From positions 171,729,744-171,793,743 of the forward strand of contig NC_091128.1 of assembly GCF_040183065.1 (NCBI RefSeq): DNA of 64,000 nt. Direction: 5' to 3'. This stretch comes from Periplaneta americana. Lineage: Eukaryota; Arthropoda; Insecta; Blattodea; Blattidae. The notes beneath the pieces are model-generated. The model ran no database searches. It had not been told where the DNA came from and saw nothing but the letters and a program-made list of their open reading frames with translations. Of the stretch, positions 56,200 to 64,000 are shown one piece after another. Position numbers and translations under genes: made by a program. Position 1 is the stretch's first letter. Every line of letters starts with the position of its first letter.

Positions 56200-56908
56200 C
56201 TGCAGATTTTAACAACTCATTCCTTGGATAGAGTACAGTACAACAAAGAATTATAGCACACGCCGCGCATTTCGCGGACAGTATTTGATTTTATAGCGTA
56301 AGAAGAAAGTCCGGGCAGAAAAGACGGAAATTCGGGATTTTTAATGTATTTGGACAGAAATCTGGAAAATTGAAATAATTTGTTGGGTAGTCTCGAAATT
56401 ACAAAGTACCAAGCACGTATGAAAATAATAAAATTATTATATCAAGTGCCATTGCATGATTAGGCATATTCTCGTACTATTATCACAGGGTTTTCGAACT
56501 TTCAGCTTTGACCACCTGACATCCGCCATTGGGGCAGAGTGCTTTATTGCACAGGGACATCATTTTATTTTTACTGACATTTTTAATATTAACCTGGCTA
56601 TATCTTCGGATTAAAGGTCTAGAACCGGAAACACCGCTTGCTCCCCCTTCCAAGACTGGAGTTCGATGATACTGGCGTAAAATACAAATCACTTTACTGG
56701 GTATAGGAGGGGAGAAAAGTAGTTCATCCATTTATGTAAACTAGGAAGTATCGCAATTTTGAGTTTGATAATTTTCATTAGGTTTTTGTTTAATCAAATT
56801 ACAGTACTGTATTAACACTTAGTGTTTTTACTCACGAACTGAGCTATCCATTCGGACGTATTAATTATGCAGTGTATATTATACTGTCTACAGCACATTA
56901 GCGTACAA
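56200..56908. other. Intergenic or intron, nothing recognised
   Basis: The minus ORF 56483-56731 (82 aa) has no known domain. Confidence 0.35.
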
Positions 56909-56910
56909 TA

Positions 56911-57936
56911 CACTGTGTCCGGGACAAAATTTACCAATAAGAAAGTTTGATAACTCGCGTAATAATGGAGATAGGAAAATGAAATTTGCGGCAAATGAAA
57001 GAGGGACATTTTAACTTTTATGTGTGATGTTGGCAACATTTGGTCATTGTTGTTGACATAGCTGTAATTAAAATGGCGTTCACAGTGCAACAAAAAGTTC
57101 AATGCTGCTATTGGCTTGCCGAATTCAAGTATCCGAAGATAGTGGAGAGAAGATTTAGGCAACAGTGGCCTGAGAAGCAACCACCAGATAGGCACACAAT
57201 AACAACTTGGCATAGAAAGCTTCTTGAGACCGGTTCTCTTGTAGAGAAAACACCACGCGGGAAGAAATTGACATAAGCGCAAGTCGACAGAATTCAGCAA
57301 GCTTTCCAACGGAGCCCGTGTAAGTCTGTTCGCCGTGCCAGCAGGGAACTGCAATTCCAAAGTCAACTATCCACGATGTTCTGCACAAGAGGTTACGTCT
57401 GCATGCATACAAGATTCAATTGGTTCAAAAGTTGAAACCAAACGACTTGCCTGCACGATATGATTTCGCTAGTGACATGCTGTTGAAAATTTATATTGAA
57501 AATGGATATCTGCAGAAGATCGTGTTTAGTGATGAATCCACCTTCCTCAGCTTTCCTCAGCGATGGATTGGTCGAGGTGGACCTACAGCATGGCCTCCCA
57601 AATCACCAGACCTAACCCCACTGGACTTCTTTTTTTGGGGATACATAAAAGACATTGTGTACAAGACTGTAGTGGCAGATTCGGAGGATCTGCGTCAGAG
57701 AATTGTCGCTGCTTGTGCAACTGTCACTCCAGAGATGTTACGAAACACATGGCAAGAACTTGAATATCGCCTGGACATCTGTCGTGCTACAAGAGGTGCA
57801 CACATAGAAGTTTATTAGTAGTCATTCGAAACTTTGGAAGTCCCTTTGTCAATTCCCGCAAACAGCATTTTCATCCATCAATTATTTGGTGAGTTATTAA
57901 ACTTTCTTATTGGTAGATTTTGTCCCGGACACCCTG
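56911..57936 (+). mobile_element. Internally deleted Tc1/mariner-like element
   Basis: Inverted ends with GTGTCCGGGACAAAAT(T/C)TACC, flanked by TA. ORF1 57073-57276 starts MAFTVQQKVQCCYWLAEFKY (HTH region). After a frame break, ORF2 57420-57818 has VFSDESTF, then jumps to FPQRWIGRGGPTAWPPKSPD, LTPLDFFFWGYIKD and GAHIEVY. The second catalytic Asp region is missing, so it is inactive. Confidence 0.85.
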
Positions 57937-57939
57937 TAT

Positions 57940-59235
57940 AGAGAATGAAGTTAAATTGAAAAATAATCATAATATGGTTATTTAAACACATTTTTGCAAA
58001 TGGTGGCCGTTCATTTCGATACAGGCTTCAGTTCTTTTGTGCATATTATCGCACTATAGACTATTGTACCTAATTCCAATTACCAGTTTCGTCCTTCGTA
58101 CGAGTAATTCATGTTGAAATAATTCTGTACCTACTCTATAAAAGAGTACCTTACGTACTGTAAATTCAATCTTCACTTCTGTTCGATCCGAAAAGATAAA
58201 ATTACTCAGAAAGCTATCTAATGTCCGTTCAAGGGGTTTTGTCGCAGGGAAGTAGAAAGGGAGGGGGAAATCACGTTACAGTTAATTGCTTAACGAGGCC
58301 CTTATATTTAAGTTATTTTAAACAGTTGTATAATGTTACTATTTATCTTGTTTATACAAACTTTTTGATTGCAAGTCAAATATATAGATATTATATTAGA
58401 TAAATTATGTTATCTCCCTCATCAGTAAATAGAAATATATAAAAATAATCATACAACATCTACGAAGTGTCAATATCAGGCTGCTGCTTCAAATCCAAAG
58501 TGGTGATTGGATGAAAAATGTAATGTTAGGTGACGTAATAGACATGTTATTAAGAAGGTTGTTCCAATAATTACATGTTTCAATAATTTCCTAACGGAAA
58601 ATAATTTTTTCAGAAAAGAGCTAAGACAGCCCAGCTACTAGACTTTACAAAGGGGCGAACGGAAGCAGGTGGGGGAAACCGGGATGCGACGTAGGCAAAC
58701 GGACGACAGTACCCGTGCGAAAATATGATTCAATATTGAAAGCTCTTTCGTCACTGGACAACGCGAACATATTTCTGGAACGTACTATACTCACTAACTC
58801 AGTACTGCATACGCGGCCTCGGTTCTGTATGGAGGACGGTTGGAAGTTTACTAGTAGAGGGGTGGAAGTGAAGTACATTCAAAAACTCAGGTACAATAAA
58901 AAATTGAAGTAAAAATAAAATGATGTCCCTGTACTTATGTTTGTTACGTGGTGTATGCGAAAAGGACATGGGCAGGAGTTTCTCAGTTTTCCGCACTTCC
59001 CCTTTGTGCCCAGGGCTGAAATAATCTAAGTACCGATATATCACTGAATTAGAGATTCTAAAGATAGGGTTAAAAGAAAATATATTTCACAACTTTAAAA
59101 ATATCACAGACGATTTTGAGCTTTTTTAAAATCCTCTCACCATGTACATACTGACAGCTAGACCACAATATTGTGGGTAAGAGGGGAGTTAAATAAGTAA
59201 CTTTTACGTAGCTGTGAAATTTATTGCTATTAATT
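57940..59235. other. Nothing recognised
   Basis: Short ORFs without known domains; no Prx6-B exon 1 found here. Confidence 0.35.
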
Positions 59236-59239
59236 TATT

Positions 59240-59380
59240 CTCATCTACTTTCCACATCCTTTAACGCCATCCATGGCCTACTTCTCCGCGTAAGCACCTT
59301 CGATGTTGCGTACCCAGGTTTCCAGCAAGCAACTAGACACTTGTCCTAGGCCAGCCCTCTCCTTGCGTCGCCAGCAGTAA
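59240..59380 (-). mobile_element. SINE body fragment
   Basis: TACCCAGGTTTCCAGCAAGC and CTAGGCCAG ... TCGCCAGCA resemble the body of the SINE at 25143-25558. Confidence 0.4.
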
Positions 59381-59489
59381 TAATAATACAGAAAATATAA
59401 AATACCGATAACGTAAATCTGTAAAAAGTTTTAATAATGACCTCCCCTTGACAAAATATAATAAAAAATTCTGTATGAATCATATGAAG

Positions 59490-59588
59490 AAACAAAGAGG
59501 AGTGCAGAAAATAGGAAAGATTGGAGAAAGCTGGGTTTGCAGTGAAAGACCTCCCCCTGGGCAGAGCACTATGAATGAATGAATTATA
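59490..59588 (+). pseudogene. LINE 3' fragment (family C)
   Basis: Ends GGTTTGCAGTGAAAGACCTC, CACTATGAATGAATGAAT, matching 11748-12090. Confidence 0.6.
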
Positions 59589-59589
59589 G

Positions 59590-60137
59590 GATTGACTGTT
59601 ATCCGTACCTTATTTAATTCTATTCATCAGGCACACTTAAAGCTTGTAACAAATTGTATCATATTTATCGCAACTCCATTAGGCCTAAGTACCCTAATTC
59701 CTGTAAAGATTTTACACGCAATCGCAGGGATTTCTTTAAATCTACTGTTACTTTTTACCATAGAGGGAGTTATGAGGAACATATGGGGACACTGCCCCCC
59801 TCCCCCCAAACTTGTCTGAACTCTTTTTATTTTATTAACGTTAGAAAACATTGAATTCAAAAGATCTTTTTTGCTTTTGTTTAGGATTAAGTTTCTGTGC
59901 TTAAATTGACGAATTAATATCTTCAGATCATGTGTCTGGACTAAAATATTTATTTTAAATTTTTGAATGTAGAAGAATTTCTGTATCTCATTTGAGAATT
60001 TGGAAGCACTGTAATGTTTCTTTTGTAACAGCCTGTACTCATGTGTTAGAAGTCTGCAGGTGTTCAGGCCGCCACTTGGAGAAATATGAATAACATACTG
60101 CACAACAATGCAGAAAAAAAGAAAAGTGATCCCGATA
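59590..60137. other. Unassigned DNA with long minus ORF
   Basis: The minus ORF 60103-59627 (158 aa) is Lys/Ile-rich with no recognised domain. Possibly a chance or decayed transposon ORF. Confidence 0.25.
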
Positions 60138-61385
60138 TCTATATATATAATTTGAACTGGTAATGGAAATTACGGGAAAACGGCTGAACGGATTTAAAAA
60201 AGTGGCCCCTCATTTTCATGCCTGGCATCCAAAGTTTTTCGGAAAAGTAGTAGTTTTCAGTGAAATGTCAATTTTCCTATATAATTTTCCTATTTTCCAA
60301 AATCCATCTGTTGTCAGTTTTGAGAACTAATTTTATTCAATCATGGCCGACTTGATTGAATTTCAGAACAAAACACACACTACAATAAACAATAGGCTAT
60401 TACACGAAGGCCATGACCTGCAGGATTGCCGACATATTTAGAGCTCAATTCAATTTGTTATTAAAAACTGATTCTGCAGTGTATAATTTTCTGAGTAGGC
60501 CTACAGCTGTGTATTGGATATTCAAATATACGAAACTTGAGGTGGTTTGATGACATTATTACCATTAGAAATTAATTATTATTATTATAGTTAATATCAT
60601 ATGCATCTATTTTTCATTAATTGTACATAATATTGATGCTATATTGATGACATGAAAGTGAAACGTTTTGAGGTTATATAAGTAAATGTAGAGAATATCT
60701 TAATTTAGATCTTCATTTATATAATTTACTGAGTGACTGCTATATATACAAAACTTAGGTAAGATAATAATATTGTTATTAAAAATCAAATATGTTTATA
60801 TTTATTAACCCAGTGGGATTGGGTCTTTTTCATATACTTAATGGTGGTGTAGTGTAGATATTGATATGTGTCATTGTCTTCAGTATTGGCTCGAGAGAGC
60901 GCAAAAATTACAGTTCGTAAGGAAAGATAAAAAGGTATTACTTACTGATAAAATAAGAGGCCTAGAAAATTTTGTAGTCTCCAGATCATTTCAGCAAGAT
61001 CTCTTAGTAGGATAAAATGATTTTACACTCTACATTTCAAGTTCTACATGCAGCAGCTATACGAAAATGCTATTGTTCGAAAGCTTAGCAAACCTGACAT
61101 TTTTTTAACTTTTGCCTACAATCCACAATGACCTGAAATAGCTACTGCTATCGTCCTGACATTGATACTTGGGTTTTCGCGTTGAAACTCAAAAACTGAA
61201 GTTTGGTAGGTTCAAGAAAAAGTATTTGGCCTAAAAAATCCATTCAGAGGGAGTATGTTTCATTATTATGCAAGCAAATAACTATAAAAAAGACAAGTAT
61301 TCTTCATTGAAAATAAATCTGAAAAATTTTATTTGAACGTCTACCGAACTTAGTTTGCAGCAGTATTTGCTGCACAAGCCACTAG
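60138..61385 (+). mobile_element. Helitron copy 2
   Basis: Starts TCTATATATATAATTTG after A and ends with hairpin GCAGCAGTATTTGCTGC, then ACAAGCCACTAG before T. Colinear with copy 1 but without the Penelope insertion. The Rep-like region (60900-61200) is more decayed. Confidence 0.75.
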
Positions 61386-61730
61386 TAATATTTAAACTTG
61401 ACGAGATTAGATAAAATAATTAGAGTTTACATTTCTTATGATATCTTCAGGAAAGCTTAATATAAAAAAGTTTCTGTTAGCACTGTTACGTAGTTTTATT
61501 GATGTGTGTTGACGAATTTTTTTGTCCTACAGTCTCTTTGTAATTTTGGCTTATCTGACCTTGTCTACACATATTGTTCTTAGCCATGTAATATAAACTA
61601 TTAAACTATTCTTACGAGAGAGAAAAAGAGAGGGATTGTTTTAAATTATGCCCTATTATAATTTGTAGTAGATCTACAGTTGAAGCCCTATACAACTCGG
61701 TCCGAAACATTGCGGATATGGATGTAACAT

Positions 61731-63063
61731 CACAGTCTACTATATACAGTCGCGAAGCTTGAGGTGTTTTTTTGCAAATCTCGTGATAAAGCGCTCCAAG
61801 CGGTTAGCAACTAGAAACAATAGACTGTCCATGGTCGACTTTGGACTGTGTCGTATTTCTATCGAGTGCTAGCTCGTTGCGTATTTCACATTGATGCTTG
61901 TGAAATGTTCGTTATTGGTTGTAATAAAAATGTTAATGGCTAAAATATAATAATTGGAATAATAATATGGGACAAGGGGGAGACGTTTGTAGTGCTATAA
62001 ATTGTAGCAACAGTAAGAGAAAGAGGCCAGAGTTATCCTTTTTCCGATTTCCGAAAGATTCAGAAAGGTTCCTGGGTTTCCACAAGAATGCTGTGCAGAA
62101 ACAAAACTCTTAATTTGAAGTTCTTTGTGGCTGTTAGAATACATTATATCCTTAAATTTCACAATGAAATGTTTCAGTCCAACCGAAAGGACATTAGATA
62201 CCGGTCAAAGTTCTGTCACTTTGGCTGCTATAAATTTCCAGAGAAATAAAGGTTAGGTCTACTGTTTTTCAGAGGATATATTTTTAATTGTAGCTATTAA
62301 TTTTGTTATTATTTTTATGTGTTATTTTACTAAAGACGTAGAAAAATTAAGTTAGTTTTAATGAACTTTACTGATCACGTTTTATTTTCAATTCTGGTGG
62401 GATTATTATTGCTTAGGCCTAATTTTTTCTTCAAAGGATATGTTTTTAATTATAGCTGTTAATTTTTTTGTTATTTTTATTTGTTGCTTTAACTAGAGAC
62501 GTAGAACAAGTCTGTTACAATAAAATGTATTGATCACGTTTTATTTCCAATTCTGGTGTGATTATTATTGCTTAACCTCATCCCACTTTGTTAACTACGT
62601 AAGCCTACACTACAAGTACCGGTACACGTAAGTTACTCCATTAATTCATATTTCCATTATTATTGTTGTAAAGAGAAGTGCAAATTAATATTTATTGGTT
62701 TCAATTCATAGTTAATTATCGCTATAATCTTGAATGATTGAAGCTATTATAGTAAATTTCATTTCGTTTTGCACAAACAAAAATTATATTAACTTATTTC
62801 TTGCAGGTATCTTCGAGTTTATGGTGGAATTTAATATACTTCATTAAAATAATAAATTAACTTTATGCGTTTAATATTTCAATAATGGAAGGAAGGTGTT
62901 AATTTTTCCAAAAGAACACAACGAAAGTGTAACATATTTTGTCGGCTGCTAGGAGAGAGATCTGCGATGATGAGGCGATAGTAGCGATCCTAGTGGTGGG
63001 CAACTACCCCTGTTTGCATTTTTACTACATATTGAGCTTCGCGACTGTATATAGTAGACTGTG
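61731..63063 (+). mobile_element. THAP/P-like transposon family 1, copy 2
   Basis: 1,333 bp, close to 35402-36726. Flanks gtaacat / gtaacac. The ATG at 61967 opens MGQGGDVCSAINCSNSKRKR, then FFRFPKDSERF, again broken about 50 codons in. Confidence 0.75.
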
Positions 63064-63608
63064 GTAACACTGTCAGAAACATGCTCCGAAAATACTTTTA
63101 TTAAATGATCACATTCCGATATAGTATACTGTACCACGGTCAAGCTATAACGGCGGGGAGGAGGTAAATGATGTCCCCCATAACCCCGTTATATGGGGAT
63201 TCTATGGTTTTGCATTGCCCCTCCAAGGAAACGATACTCTCTCCGCCTATGCTTTTTACTAATGTGGACGCGGCATAATTTTATTTATCTGACAGTTTCA
63301 CAGCCTAATTCTGAGTTTATGCGCAATGTCTCTCTAAATCACAAATAGAGTTACACACGTATACGAGTAGGCGGCCTATAAAGGTTCTGATAGCCGACTC
63401 TTTTAAACGCCATATTTGTGTTAATCAACGCTTTCCTCCTTGTAAATAGTGATATCTAAACAGAGAGCAGATCGTTACATATTGAAGATAATTGATTTAT
63501 CTGTGAGTCCATTGTCCATAAGACCATTTACTGAAAAGTAGTGTAAACAATAGCAAGTACAAGCATCGCATTAATGGGTGAGTTCAATTTCTTTTAAAAA
63601 CAATAATG
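63064..63608. other. Nothing recognised
   Basis: No gene or assignable repeat. Confidence 0.35.
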
Positions 63609-63610
63609 TA

Positions 63611-63713
63611 TTAGGTTGGCGCATAAGTTCGTAGCGTTTTTCTGTACTTTCATTTATTTAATGACACAGCTGCCATAGCAACGAAAACGTTACGAACTTA
63701 CATACCAACCTAG
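63611..63713. mobile_element. 103-bp mariner MITE
   Basis: Ends TTAGGTTGGCGCATAAGTTC and, inverted, CTAGGTTGGTATGTAAGTTC, flanked by TA. Confidence 0.85.
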
Positions 63714-63961
63714 TATGTATTGTGTTGTAGTAATCTGTTTGGCGTTTAATTGTAATTAAACCAAAACCAATGTATTACTAGATCACGATTCTAAAAGATA
63801 GGGAATCTCTAATGTAGAGAATGAACATCCCTGATAAACATTTCGCAAGGTGCATTTAAAAAGTCTGACAGAACCAGTTCCTTTGCAAGAAATCCGTCTG
63901 TTAAAAACTAAGTTTTGTATTATGAAAATCTAGCTTCCAGCTAAAGCTACGTTACTGTAGG

Positions 63962-64000
63962 CAGTGGCGTAGCATGAAATTTTGAGCGGGGGAAGCTAAC
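63962..64000. mobile_element. hAT MITE (CAGTGGCGTAGC family), cut by window end
   Basis: CAGTGGCGTAGCATGAAATT matches the left end of 39870-40712. Confidence 0.85.

Noticed and set aside
56812-57412. 184-aa minus ORF overlapping the mariner element
   Set aside because: Spans the TIR and the antisense of the transposase; no domain.
59627-60103. 158-aa minus ORF as a host gene
   Set aside because: No domain, low-complexity Lys/Ile composition, no splice context; kept only as unassigned DNA.

Overview
This window looks like nuclear DNA from an insect, most likely a cockroach (Blattodea; Periplaneta americana is my best guess). The evidence is AT-rich sequence, spliced genes with kilobase introns, TTAGG-type repeats, and a very dense load of nested transposons. 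The cockroach call rests partly on recognising the 3' tail of one LINE family, so it is an inference. There are no operons, bacterial genes or CRISPR arrays.

Three real host genes are visible. (1) The last two coding exons of a golgin/GM130 (GOLGA2-like) gene lie on + at 1585-1827 and 5556-5785, with matching intron phases. (2) A complete five-exon 1-Cys peroxiredoxin (Prx6) gene lies on + at 18514-29542 and encodes 220 aa. (3) A second Prx6-like gene lies on - at 54140-38795, with exons 2-5 visible and exon 1 not found. The two Prx6 genes converge tail to tail, with stop codons about 9.25 kb apart. Their exon lengths (157, 218, 73/76, 129 nt) and intron phases match, so they are an inverted duplicate pair that has since diverged.

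Most of the rest is mobile DNA, much of it datable by nesting. There are hAT derivatives (3086, 39870, 54179, 55352, and one cut off at 63962) and P-superfamily-like elements with THAP-domain remnants (9187, 35402, 37362, 61731). Tc1/mariner elements include one with an intact DD34E transposase (47200-48736) and several deleted ones. There are pogo/Tigger elements, a PIF/Harbinger-like element, two Helitrons (52207, 60138), and Penelope-like fragments with hammerhead-like motifs. At least seven LINE families and several tRNA-derived SINE families are present, plus fold-back MITEs.

Layout: 1-5.8 kb GM130 3' end with mariner, hAT and LINE debris in its last intron; 6-18 kb transposon-rich intergenic DNA; 18.5-29.5 kb Prx6-A, whose intron 3 holds a Tigger element carrying a LINE and a MITE; 29.5-38.8 kb intergenic DNA with an LTR-like block, telomere-like repeats, satellite repeats and THAP elements; 38.8-54.1 kb Prx6-B with SINEs, a Tc1 element and Penelope remnants in its introns; 54.2-64 kb hAT, mariner, Helitron and THAP elements.

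The observations most worth following are the THAP/P-like families, an exact 84-bp palindrome carrying a hammerhead-like core, and a LINE family whose 5' leader is fused to different points of its RT region.
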